Below are positions 15,573 to 20,742 of a stretch of 23,313 bases of DNA, piece by piece. The number at the start of each line of letters is the position of its first letter. Position 1 is the stretch's first letter. The translations under genes were made by a program, and so were the position numbers. Source of the stretch: a virus; IMG/VR virus record IMGVR_UViG_3300017917_003154, positions 1-23,313 of that record, one strand, 5' to 3'. The notes below the pieces were generated by a model. That model did not search any database. It was given only the letters and a program-made list of their open reading frames with translations, and was not told the origin of the DNA.

Positions 15573-15755
15573 TTATTTGTTATTTTTCAGGATAAATTGG
15601 ACATCTTCAAGCACATTTTTGAGTGCAGACCTGCTATAACCAGAGGCATAAGGATAACCTTTCTCAGTATCACCTATTGCCATTTCAGTTTCATAGATTG
15701 CCTGCTCACATGTGCGAGCAATTCTATTCAGTTGTTCAATCACAGTTTCAGTCAT
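15573..15755 (-). CDS. Unknown protein (60 aa)
   Basis: MTETVIEQLNRIARTCEQAI begins a 60-residue, mostly helical protein ending VLEDVQFILKNNK; the first 30 residues have a heptad-like pattern. ATG 15755 overlaps the upstream stop as TGATG, and a TTG two codons earlier is rejected for that reason. It is the second gene of cassette 5's unit. Function unknown. Confidence 0.73.
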   Translation of the reverse strand: MTETVIEQLNRIARTCEQAIYETEMAIGDTEKGYPYASGYSRSALKNVLEDVQFILKNNK

Positions 15756-16033
15756 CAGCAAGCACCTGCCATAGGATTACCAAGTTGGGGAAGATTGCTG
15801 TTGTCCTTGACAACAACATAACCAAGAGATTCATACTCTTTCAGTTGAACTTTGTGCTCAACTTTCTTGATGAACTTCTTGGAGATTGTCTCCACACCTT
15901 GCCACTCAAGCACCTTAAACACAAATGCTTGAGATACATCACCATAGGGCAATTTCACAGGATAAAATGACACAACCATAGTGCCATCTTTGGATTGAAG
16001 AGTTGGGAACTCAGTTGTGGTTTGATTTTTCAT
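15755..16033 (-). CDS. Unknown protein (92 aa)
   Basis: MKNQTTTEFPTLQSKDGTMV begins a beta-rich protein (VVSFYPVKLPYGDVSQAFVF) with a basic middle (ISKKFIKKVEHKVQ). There is no second ATG near the start (next at residue 19), which argues that the first ATG, six bases after the -10, really is used. The MKNQTT start is shared with two unrelated neighbours. No family recognised. Confidence 0.75.
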   Translation of the reverse strand: MKNQTTTEFPTLQSKDGTMVVSFYPVKLPYGDVSQAFVFKVLEWQGVETISKKFIKKVEHKVQLKEYESLGYVVVKDNSNLPQLGNPMAGAC

Positions 16034-16099
16034 ACATGTATGATAGCACAGAAACTCTAGAAAGTCAATGGGGTCTGTGCCACTTCATCAACTGGCACA
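16031..16099 (-). promoter_or_regulatory. Early cassette 5
   Basis: Stem TGTGCCA/TGGCACA (16099-16076) with a short loop, -35 TTGACT (16068-16063), 17 bases, -10 TATCAT (16045-16040) after TGC, ACATGT, ATG 16033. The full CATACATGTATG palindrome is present. Confidence 0.85.
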
Positions 16100-16227
16100 T
16101 CATTACACTTTTCCGCATGATGTTCATGGTATACGTGATACAAACTGTTGTTCAGGTTGATTAGAATGAACATCAGTGACCTGGCAAACAAGAATTGCCT
16201 GGCAAATACATCATCACTGATCTCCAT
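16057..16227 (-). CDS. Doubtful small protein (56 aa) reading through cassette 5
   Basis: From ATG 16227, MEISDDVFARQFLFARSLMF, with a hydrophobic stretch FLFARSLMFILINL. The frame overlaps the end of the HAD phosphatase gene by 14 bases and passes through the cassette 5 stem-loop and -35 before stopping at TAG 16057, which is unlike most neighbours. A shorter version starts at ATG 16173 (MFILINLNNSLYHVYHEHHA). It may be a decayed or very young gene; without it, 16100-16213 holds nothing I can name. Confidence 0.25.
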   Translation of the reverse strand: MEISDDVFARQFLFARSLMFILINLNNSLYHVYHEHHAEKCNDVPVDEVAQTPLTF

Positions 16228-16684
16228 AATCTGCCCAGAAATCATCATTATGTGATGGACGAATACAATCTACACCATGATCACGAATCACAGCAGCATT
16301 GTATGGAGAATCATCAACCCAGAATTGAATGTTCCAGAACCTGCAAATGTCCATGAGTTGTTGACCCTTACACTGTGAACCAGTTGCATCATCTTCAGAG
16401 TTCTTCATGTAGAGTGCATCAAACTCTGGGAGATGTTGTTGCAACCAGTATGCAGTTCCTTCTGCATAAATGTCAGGACGTGCAGTTGCAATAACTAAAT
16501 CAAACCCATGAGATTTGCAGTGCTTTGCAACATCAACAACAGCATCAATAGCAGGGAATTGATCACACTCATCAAAACCAGATTGTGAACCATGATGACA
16601 CAAAGTAGCATCAAGGTCAAACACAACACAATTAGGATTTGAGATGTTGTAGATAACTTTTGAGAATGTTTTGTTTTTTTCCAT
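16214..16684 (-). CDS. HAD-superfamily phosphatase
   Basis: 156 residues. CVVFDLDATLCHHG has motif I (D23 nucleophile, D25 acid/base in DLDATL); VIATARPD has motif II (T67); K106 (CKGQQ) is a likely motif III lysine; FWVDDSPYN has motif IV (D124, D125). All catalytic positions are present. The arrangement resembles the 3'-phosphatase half of T4 polynucleotide kinase and related stand-alone phage phosphatases, but no kinase domain is present, so the substrate (nucleic acid end, nucleotide or sugar phosphate) is open. The start at 16684 lies at the promoter; MEKNKT is a variant of the cassette-type A-rich start. Confidence 0.85.
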   Translation of the reverse strand: MEKNKTFSKVIYNISNPNCVVFDLDATLCHHGSQSGFDECDQFPAIDAVVDVAKHCKSHGFDLVIATARPDIYAEGTAYWLQQHLPEFDALYMKNSEDDATGSQCKGQQLMDICRFWNIQFWVDDSPYNAAVIRDHGVDCIRPSHNDDFWADYGDQ

Positions 16685-16749
16685 ACCTGTATGATAGCAC
16701 GTTTTCATGGATTTGTCAAGTGTATTGTGCCACTTTTATTAGTGGCACA
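16682..16749 (-). promoter_or_regulatory. Early cassette 6 (consensus -35)
   Basis: Stem TGTGCCACT/AGTGGCACA, nine perfect pairs with a 6-base loop (16749-16726); -35 TTGACA (16719-16714), a perfect match; 17 bases; -10 TATCAT (16696-16691) after TGC; ACAGGT; ATG 16684. The palindrome centre is AG instead of AT but both arms (CATAC, GTATG) are kept. Confidence 0.86.
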
Positions 16750-16754
16750 TGGTA

Positions 16755-17003
16755 TCACTGAATGGACGTCAATTCATTATCAATACAACTGAAGATTTCT
16801 TCATAGATGTAATCATAATCACTTTCTAAGTTAGAAAGAACTTGCTCTGCAATTTCACGTATAACAGGATCAGGATTTCCATCACTATCCATAACAAATA
16901 CATCTTCATTTGTGAAGATAAATGCAGCAACAGGAGCATCTGCACCCTGTTCAGCGATCATACGATCAACAGATTCTTTGAGTTGTTGAAGTGTTCTTAC
17001 CAT
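16755..17003 (-). CDS. Unknown acidic protein (82 aa)
   Basis: MVRTLQQLKESVDRMIAEQG is a helical start, followed by a strand-rich part (APVAAFIFTNEDVFVMDSDG) and a very acidic helical tail (LESDYDYIYEEIFSCIDNEL). No Shine-Dalgarno is visible; the 34 bases after the preceding stop are almost only A and T. It is second in the unit driven by cassette 7 and its stop is five bases before the cassette 6 stem-loop. No family recognised. Confidence 0.78.
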   Translation of the reverse strand: MVRTLQQLKESVDRMIAEQGADAPVAAFIFTNEDVFVMDSDGNPDPVIREIAEQVLSNLESDYDYIYEEIFSCIDNELTSIQ

Positions 17004-17037
17004 AGTTAATTGTTATTTTTAATTGAATTAGTTGTGA

Positions 17038-17271
17038 TCAGTGGAGGAGAGAGAATGAACCACAGAACTTACGAACCCACAGCAAAGTATCATAATGACT
17101 GCGAGGATTGCTCATCACCATGCTAACATTCTTCTCAGGATTGTAAGCAACAGCAACATACTTAAAGATGTCATCATAGTTACTAACTTCTTCAATCCAC
17201 ATTTGATTTACTTTTTCTTCCTTCCAATTAACAACATAGTGGAAGATTTCTAAGGTGTTTTGATTTTTCAT
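17038..17271 (-). CDS. Unknown protein (77 aa)
   Basis: MKNQNTLEIFHYVVNWKEEK starts a protein with many aromatic residues (VNQMWIEEVSNYDDIFKYVA) and a basic end (HYDTLLWVRKFCGSFSLLH). MKNQNT is the cassette start with one codon changed. It may be a small mixed alpha/beta protein; no motif is recognised. The 82-aa gene follows 34 bases later. Confidence 0.75.
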   Translation of the reverse strand: MKNQNTLEIFHYVVNWKEEKVNQMWIEEVSNYDDIFKYVAVAYNPEKNVSMVMSNPRSHYDTLLWVRKFCGSFSLLH

Positions 17272-17337
17272 ACATGTATGATAGCACACTTTTCAGGATT
17301 TCGCAAGGGGTCGTGTGCCACTTTGCGGAGTGTCACA
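17269..17337 (-). promoter_or_regulatory. Early cassette 7
   Basis: Stem-loop 17337-17314 with arms TGTG-CACT/AGTG-CACA and one internal mismatch, -35 TTGCGA (17306-17301), 17 bases, -10 TATCAT (17283-17278) after TGC, ACATGT, ATG 17271. Upstream lies the 3' end of the tRNA-Thr transcript. Confidence 0.84.
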
Positions 17338-17371
17338 TAGTATAATTGAAATGCCACACATTTGTGGTAAA

Positions 17372-17444
17372 AGCTACTGACAGGACTTGAACCTGCAACC
17401 TGAGACTTACAAAATCCCTGCACTACCAGTTGTGCTACAGCAGC
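17372..17444 (-). tRNA. trnT: tRNA-Thr(UGU)
   Basis: A full cloverleaf on the minus strand: acceptor GCTGCTG/CAGTAGC (one G-U pair), D stem GCAC/GTGC, anticodon stem GGGAT/GTCTC with loop TTTGTAA (anticodon TGT), T stem GCAGG/CCTGT with loop TTCAAGT. Discriminator is U73 and CCA is not encoded. It starts eight bases after the stop of the membrane protein gene, so it must be cut from an mRNA by RNases P and Z. A small CCACA/TGTGG hairpin follows it. It reads ACA codons, frequent in the AT-rich phage genes. Confidence 0.93.
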
Positions 17445-17451
17445 AAAAAGT

Positions 17452-17772
17452 TCACTCCTTGAGTGTATTTAGAAGGAACCAAATACCAAGACCAATAATA
17501 GCAAATACCAGCACATACTTCCATGCTGCAATTAGAATAAATGCAGCAAGTGCAAGTAACACAAACCCACCATCAATTTCACCACTACCAGATGATGAGT
17601 TGTTATCATCATCTTCCTCATCTATGCCAACATTATCTACAGTTGCCATGATACATTTGCCACCAGTTTGTGACTCTACAAATGCAACTGCATCACTATG
17701 AGTGTATGCTTCTACAAACATAGTTTGTAGATAATTGGAAGGCGTCTTAATTGTGCATTTCCAACGCATCAT
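17452..17772 (-). CDS. Membrane protein with acidic linker (106 aa)
   Basis: MMRWKCTIKTPSNYLQTMFV starts a small soluble domain of about 50 residues (FVEAYTHSDAVAFVESQTGG, as in small domains that sense or bind ligands), then an acidic Ser/Gly linker (DEEDDDNNSSSGSGEIDGG, about 51-69) and two adjoining hydrophobic helices (FVLLALAAFILIAAW and VLVFAIIGLGIWFLL). The N-terminal domain is probably cytoplasmic. ATG 17772 overlaps the nuclease stop as ATGA; a second ATG follows directly. Function unknown; it lies between a nuclease and a tRNA gene. Confidence 0.82.
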   Translation of the reverse strand: MMRWKCTIKTPSNYLQTMFVEAYTHSDAVAFVESQTGGKCIMATVDNVGIDEEDDDNNSSSGSGEIDGGFVLLALAAFILIAAWKYVLVFAIIGLGIWFLLNTLKE

Positions 17773-18437
17773 TTGTTCACATACTCCTGAATGTATTGCT
17801 TGAGAGTATCAACATAGTCAGCAGGATTCTTGACAAAAACTTGTGTCTCACCTGAATGACAAGAAATGAGCGTCACAATTTGTTCTACTTTGTGACCAGA
17901 CATTTCCTCATACATCATAGCATAACCTGTCTCCTGCACAAAATAATCTTGGATAGAACTTTCATGCTTTGGTTTAGAAGAACTCTTGAAGTCAATAATA
18001 GACAGTTTGCCATTGTATTCTGCAATGCAATCTACACGACCTGCAATGCCAAGTTGTTCAGAATACAGAGCAGATTCCTGATAGTGAATGTTATCCACAT
18101 CATCAAGCAAAGGTTGAAATTGACTGAAAAGTTTGAGGGCAACTTCATACTTTTCAGTATCATACTCTACCTGCTCATTGTTAAGATAGTCCTCTACAAG
18201 TTTGTGGAACTTAGTGCCATTAGTTGAGGAAAATTGACTAATCTTATTGGCAGTTTCTTCACCAACTTTCTGACGCCATTCTGCAATGACTTGACGTTTT
18301 TGATAAGACGTAACTGTGGTCACAGAAGGCAACAGTTTGCCATTGACCACATAACGACGAGAACCATCCACAGTTTCAGTGGGGATGTCTGCAAGTGCAG
18401 GAAGATTGAGATGGTTGAACTTAGTTTTGATTTGCAT
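17769..18437 (-). CDS. MGME1-like exonuclease of the PD-(D/E)XK superfamily
   Basis: 222 residues. LPSVTTVTSYQ (36-46), GTKFHKLVEDYL (74-85), GIAGRVDCIAEYNGKLSIID (130-149), FKSSSKPK (150-157) and DYFVQETGYAMMYEE (164-178) are the ordered motifs of this family. H78, D136, D149 and K151 are the expected active-site residues and Q168/Y172 the following Q-motif. Relatives (Cas4, RecB nuclease domain, mitochondrial MGME1) cut single-stranded DNA ends. In a phage it could degrade host DNA or trim recombination intermediates. ATG 18437 is preferred over a TTG seven codons earlier, which would overlap the preceding gene. Confidence 0.86.
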   Translation of the reverse strand: MQIKTKFNHLNLPALADIPTETVDGSRRYVVNGKLLPSVTTVTSYQKRQVIAEWRQKVGEETANKISQFSSTNGTKFHKLVEDYLNNEQVEYDTEKYEVALKLFSQFQPLLDDVDNIHYQESALYSEQLGIAGRVDCIAEYNGKLSIIDFKSSSKPKHESSIQDYFVQETGYAMMYEEMSGHKVEQIVTLISCHSGETQVFVKNPADYVDTLKQYIQEYVNK

Positions 18438-18454
18438 GTTTGTGTTGTTAATAA

Positions 18455-18604
18455 TCAAAGGAACTCAGCAATGTAATAGTCAACAGTAATTTCTAATTCT
18501 GCTGCTTTTGCTTCCAGTTCCATAGCATACTCTTCTGCCATTTGTGCATCTGCGTGTTGACAGAATAGATCAAGAGTGGAATCAGTCATAAACTTATCTT
18601 TCAT
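18455..18604 (-). CDS. Unknown protein (49 aa)
   Basis: MKDKFMTDSTLDLFCQHADA begins an acidic, alanine/glutamate-rich helical protein (MAEEYAMELEAKAAELEITV) ending YYIAEFL. A second in-frame ATG is at residue 6. It is first in the operon with the nuclease, the membrane protein and tRNA-Thr, and its stop is 17 bases before the nuclease ATG. Confidence 0.72.
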   Translation of the reverse strand: MKDKFMTDSTLDLFCQHADAQMAEEYAMELEAKAAELEITVDYYIAEFL

Positions 18605-18670
18605 ACATGTATGATACCATAGATTCACTAAAAAGTCAAGCATGTGTGTGCCAGTTCATCAGGTGTCACA
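18602..18670 (-). promoter_or_regulatory. Early cassette 8
   Basis: Stem-loop 18670-18647 (TGTG-CA against TG-CACA, one mismatch), -35 TTGACT (18639-18634), 17 bases, -10 TATCAT (18616-18611) preceded by TGG instead of TGC, ACATGT, ATG 18604. The full palindrome is present. The outer stem contains the stop codon of the upstream 39-aa gene. Confidence 0.84.
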
Positions 18671-18785
18671 TTGTATAACTTTGGTGAACCATTTTTTGTG
18701 TATCTTGTTGCATCTGTCTGTCTGCATTGTTACTCACAACAAATGCAATACACAGGCAAATGATACAGAATAATGTTGATTTCAT
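18666..18785 (-). CDS. Small secreted or membrane protein (39 aa)
   Basis: MKSTLFCIICLCIAFVVSNN has one hydrophobic segment (residues 5-18, four-residue-spaced cysteines) followed by a polar tail. Its ATG overlaps the preceding stop as ATGA, and its TGA lies inside the stem of cassette 8 (the GTGACA arm). Third gene of the cassette 9 unit. It could be a signal peptide or a single-span protein; function unknown. Confidence 0.62.
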   Translation of the reverse strand: MKSTLFCIICLCIAFVVSNNADRQMQQDTQKMVHQSYTM

Positions 18786-18934
18786 TTAGAGTTTACAATC
18801 AAATCAGATAGTTTCATTATTTCATCTTTCATGTCTTGTGTTGTTCCAGTTTTACAAACTTCATCATAAAACACAGTGAGAGCAACACTCAAGATGCTAA
18901 CTTGTTTTGTATTTAATTCAACAACTTTGTTCAT
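18782..18934 (-). CDS. Unknown protein (50 aa)
   Basis: MNKVVELNTKQVSILSVALT starts a 50-residue, mainly helical protein ending DEIMKLSDLIVNSK. It overlaps both neighbours with ATGA junctions, which supports both ends. No motif recognised; the pattern suits a small helical hairpin. Confidence 0.7.
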   Translation of the reverse strand: MNKVVELNTKQVSILSVALTVFYDEVCKTGTTQDMKDEIMKLSDLIVNSK

Positions 18935-19338
18935 TTGTAGAGATAACCTCCTGCCCAATCAGCACGTTGATACATTTGCTCACAAGACTTTTCATCCATC
19001 AGGTTATACCTTACACCTTTAGCAGGAGCACTCCAAGATGCAGATTTGTAGACATCTCCAGTGTTAAGATCGACAAAGGCATGAGCACTACGCTGACCAT
19101 GTGAAACATGAATAATCTTTGCATACTTTTTACCCTTCACATAGGTGTATTCATCAACACCTTCACCTATGCAAAGTTTATCAATTTGTTCCTTGTGATA
19201 GTCAACATTCTCACCTTTAGCGATGTATTCTTTATGGCGAGCAATGCAATAAGATTGAAAGTTGGTGCGCAGAACATCACAGAACTGCTCAATCTTGTCA
19301 ATTACTTTTTCAGTGGTCAAAGTTGTATTTTTCATCAT
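18931..19338 (-). CDS. Conserved unknown phage protein (135 aa)
   Basis: MMKNTTLTTEKVIDKIEQFC opens an N-terminal helical half; the C-terminal half, YAKIIHVSHGQRSAHAFVDL (near 73-92), TGDVYKSASWSAPAKGVRYN and ADWAGGYLYK, is a pattern I associate with a conserved but uncharacterised phage family. The R-S-x-H-x-F-V-D and T-G-D-V-Y-K strings suggest a beta-sheet domain. Tandem ATGs at 19338 and 19335 both fit the cassette; 19335 keeps the six-base distance to the -10 less well. First of three coupled genes. Confidence 0.8.
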   Translation of the reverse strand: MMKNTTLTTEKVIDKIEQFCDVLRTNFQSYCIARHKEYIAKGENVDYHKEQIDKLCIGEGVDEYTYVKGKKYAKIIHVSHGQRSAHAFVDLNTGDVYKSASWSAPAKGVRYNLMDEKSCEQMYQRADWAGGYLYK

Positions 19339-19404
19339 GAATGTATGATAGCACAGAATACTGGAAAAATCAAGGGGTCTTGTGCCAGTTTGTCAAGTGT
19401 CACT
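19333..19404 (-). promoter_or_regulatory. Early cassette 9 (variant palindrome)
   Basis: Stem-loop 19404-19381, -35 TTGATT (19373-19368), 17 bases, -10 TATCAT (19350-19345) after TGC, ACATTC, then ATGATG. The right arm has changed, but the shift gives ATCAT ... ATGAT with six bases between, so an inverted repeat around the start is kept. Confidence 0.82.
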
Positions 19405-19522
19405 TAGTTTTGTATTTTTGCTTCAGATTCTGCAACACTTGTTTGCGTGATTTAATACGCCCCTTGGATACACCTTTGGGGTTCTTTTTCTTGCCTGAAT
19501 TGTGTATCCAGTTGGGAGTCAT
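19400..19522 (-). CDS. Small basic protein (40 aa)
   Basis: MTPNWIHNSGKKKNPKGVSK is followed by GRIKSRKQVLQNLKQKYKTK; 14 of 40 residues are K or R. The stop TGA is part of the stem of cassette 9 (GTGACA). It lies after an intrinsic terminator in the same direction, with no clear promoter in between, so it is expected only from read-through. Likely a nucleic-acid-binding peptide, unproven. Confidence 0.68.
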   Translation of the reverse strand: MTPNWIHNSGKKKNPKGVSKGRIKSRKQVLQNLKQKYKTK

Positions 19523-19537
19523 TGTTCTCAAATAATG

Positions 19538-19565
19538 TAAAAAAGAAAGGGGTATTGCTACCCCT
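19538..19565 (-). terminator. Rho-independent terminator inside an early unit
   Basis: Minus strand AGGGGTA GCAA TACCCCT, seven perfect pairs with a tetraloop, then TTCTTTTTT. It follows the 49-aa gene after eight bases and precedes the 40-aa basic gene, so it would attenuate transcription into the latter. It is one of only two canonical intrinsic terminators in the window. Confidence 0.87.
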
Positions 19566-19573
19566 ATTTATCA

Positions 19574-19723
19574 TCAGAACTCAATGGGTTCTAGGGTAGG
19601 TTGAGCACTCACATCTTCAGCAGGTTGAGCACTTTCACCACCAGTGATAGCATCAAGAATGGCAAGGATTTCATTGCCAGTTTGACCACGACGCAGAGCA
19701 CCAATCATCAGTTCAGTAGACAT
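19574..19723 (-). CDS. Conserved small cyanophage-type protein (49 aa)
   Basis: MSTELMIGALRRGQTGNEIL then AILDAITGG is a helical core followed by a Gln/Pro/Glu-rich tail (ESAQPAEDVSAQPTLEPIEF) with a repeated S-A-Q-P. The ATG at 19723 is preferred over longer readings from 19771, which add a hydrophobic stretch not set off by any ribosome-binding site. The gene ends in TGATGATAA, three stops in a row. Proteins beginning M-x-x-E-x-M-x-G-x-L-R-R-G are common in cyanomyoviruses; their role is unknown. Confidence 0.75.
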   Translation of the reverse strand: MSTELMIGALRRGQTGNEILAILDAITGGESAQPAEDVSAQPTLEPIEF

Positions 19724-19782
19724 AACAAAAAAAGGTAAGGTTAACAAAGTGTGTAACTTTAAGGCAAACACATTCCCATCAA

Positions 19783-19920
19783 TCAGACAGTGATTTCTAC
19801 ATCAACTTCTACATCTTCATCAGGAAGATTATAGACAAGTTGATAGTAATCATCATAATCAATACCCAAATAGGTAGCAAAATCTTCTAAATCATCATGC
19901 AACTTACAAGTGTCAATCAT
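19783..19920 (-). CDS. Unknown very acidic protein (45 aa)
   Basis: MIDTCKLHDDLEDFATYLGI begins a protein with about 16 D/E residues and the tail DEDVEVDVEITV. Unlike most first genes of the region it has a real leader and a Shine-Dalgarno, GAGGACCATG. Extreme acidity with aromatic residues (YDDYYQLVY) suits a DNA-mimic or inhibitor, but there is no motif to confirm it. Confidence 0.72.
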   Translation of the reverse strand: MIDTCKLHDDLEDFATYLGIDYDDYYQLVYNLPDEDVEVDVEITV

Positions 19921-19934
19921 GGTCCTCAACTGTT

Positions 19935-20003
19935 GATGTTATACATCATAGCACACAAACCAGCATTTTAGGAGAACACTGTGCCACTTTGCGATCTGGC
20001 ACT
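19935..20003 (-). promoter_or_regulatory. Early cassette 10 (leadered type)
   Basis: Stem TGTGCCA/TGGCAC (20003-19980), weak -35 TCCTAA (19973-19968), 17 bases, -10 TATGAT (19950-19945) after TGC. The inverted repeat GATGT ATA ACATC (19947-19935) starts inside the -10 as in the other cassettes but with different arms. The ATG follows about 25 bases after the -10. Confidence 0.75.
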
Positions 20004-20086
20004 TGTGCCTTGAGTGTAACAAAAGGGTCACCTATAAGTAGAATCACACACAGAAAGATTCCTTTCCACATACTATTAAACATCAT
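19946..20086 (-). CDS. Small membrane protein (46 aa), ending beyond a cassette stem-loop
   Basis: MMFNSMWKGIFLCVILLIGD has one hydrophobic helix (residues 9-18) and a tail, PFVTLKAQVPDRKVAQCSPK, that is encoded by the cassette 10 stem-loop and spacer; the stop TGA is in the -10 region. The start overlaps the end of the preceding gene by 11 bases. The helix and the distal position match other small membrane proteins here, but the read-through tail makes the exact gene uncertain. Confidence 0.42.
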   Translation of the reverse strand: MMFNSMWKGIFLCVILLIGDPFVTLKAQVPDRKVAQCSPKMLVCVL

Positions 20087-20258
20087 ACAACTTATTCATG
20101 TTGATTTGTTCCTTGTACCACTGTTTATCTGCTTCAGTGTTCCAAGGAAGATTCAACAAAAAACTATAATGATTTACCCACATTTCACAACTATCCTCAA
20201 ACCATTGTTGCAGTGGTTCTTTGTTAATGTGTTGCAGTTGCATTTTAATTTTGTTCAT
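20076..20258 (-). CDS. Unknown protein (60 aa)
   Basis: MNKIKMQLQHINKEPLQQWF begins a protein rich in W, Q, N and E (EDSCEMWVNHYSFLLNLPWN, then EADKQWYKEQINMNKLYDV) with no membrane segment. A second in-frame ATG is at residue 6. First gene of cassette 11's unit. No family recognised. Confidence 0.74.
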   Translation of the reverse strand: MNKIKMQLQHINKEPLQQWFEDSCEMWVNHYSFLLNLPWNTEADKQWYKEQINMNKLYDV

Positions 20259-20322
20259 ACATGTATGATAGCACACAATCACTCAAAAATCAAGTGGTTG
20301 TGTGCCAGTTCATTAACTGTCC
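20256..20322 (-). promoter_or_regulatory. Early cassette 11
   Basis: Stem reduced to CAGTT/AACTG with mismatched outer bases (20301-20322), -35 TTGATT (20093 side; 20293-20288 on the window scale), 17 bases, -10 TATCAT (20270-20265) after TGC, ACATGT, ATG 20258. The full palindrome is present. The TAG of the upstream gene touches the stem. Confidence 0.8.
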
Positions 20323-20540
20323 TAACTTACTTCAAGTTCAGCAAGTTTCTTCTTGTTGCGTAGTTCTGTAATGATGATTTGCAGTTCAATTATGTCTTGC
20401 CTACAATCTTCTAGGTCTTCACACATAATTTCATACTGATACTCTGACTTACACCTACGAATTTGTTTGGTCAGTTTATCAAACCTTTTCTTTGCATCTT
20501 TGAGGTCTTTCTCGTATTCTGAAATTGATTTGTAGTTCAT
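20322..20540 (-). CDS. Coiled-coil protein (72 aa)
   Basis: MNYKSISEYEKDLKDAKKRF and the rest (DKLTKQIRRC, EIMCEDLEDCRQDIIELQII, ITELRNKKKLAELEVS) are almost entirely helical with heptad spacing of L/I and alternating K/E, predicting a long coiled coil or helical hairpin that probably dimerises. The ATG overlaps the preceding stop as ATGA. Role unknown; could be a small regulator or adaptor. Confidence 0.76.
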   Translation of the reverse strand: MNYKSISEYEKDLKDAKKRFDKLTKQIRRCKSEYQYEIMCEDLEDCRQDIIELQIIITELRNKKKLAELEVS

Positions 20541-20662
20541 TTGTTGAAAGGAGAATTATAATGACGACGAAAGGCAGTGACAAGAATAATAGCAGTGCTA
20601 ATGACACCAACCAAACCAAGGAAGGTAACAGCATCACCTGTAAATGAATAAGTGTTAGGCAT
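20537..20662 (-). CDS. Single-span membrane protein (41 aa)
   Basis: MPNTYSFTGDAVTFLGLVGV with a hydrophobic helix from about residue 11 to 30 (VISTAIILVTAF) followed by a positive cluster RRHYN, predicting a cytoplasmic C-terminus. It has a leader of about 20 A-rich bases without Shine-Dalgarno. First gene of its unit; its stop overlaps the coiled-coil gene start. Confidence 0.7.
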   Translation of the reverse strand: MPNTYSFTGDAVTFLGLVGVISTAIILVTAFRRHYNSPFNK

Positions 20663-20672
20663 TTGTTTTTAG

Positions 20673-20742
20673 ATTACTTTGTAATAGTAGCAGAAACTGT
20701 GAGAAAAGTCAAGTGATAGTGGACAGTTTCACCACTGTCCAC
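20673..20742 (-). promoter_or_regulatory. Early cassette 12 (leadered type, diverged stem)
   Basis: Stem GTGGACAGT/ACTGTCCAC, nine perfect pairs but different in sequence from the others (20742-20719), -35 TTGACT (20712-20707), 17 bases, -10 TACTAT (20689-20684) after TGC. Inverted repeat ATTAC AAA GTAAT (20685-20673) follows the -10; the ATG is 22 bases after the -10. Confidence 0.82.

Noticed and set aside
19565-19572. Late-promoter-like GATAAATA on the minus strand
   Set aside because: It lies between a triple stop and an intrinsic terminator, so a transcript from it would end at once; likely fortuitous.
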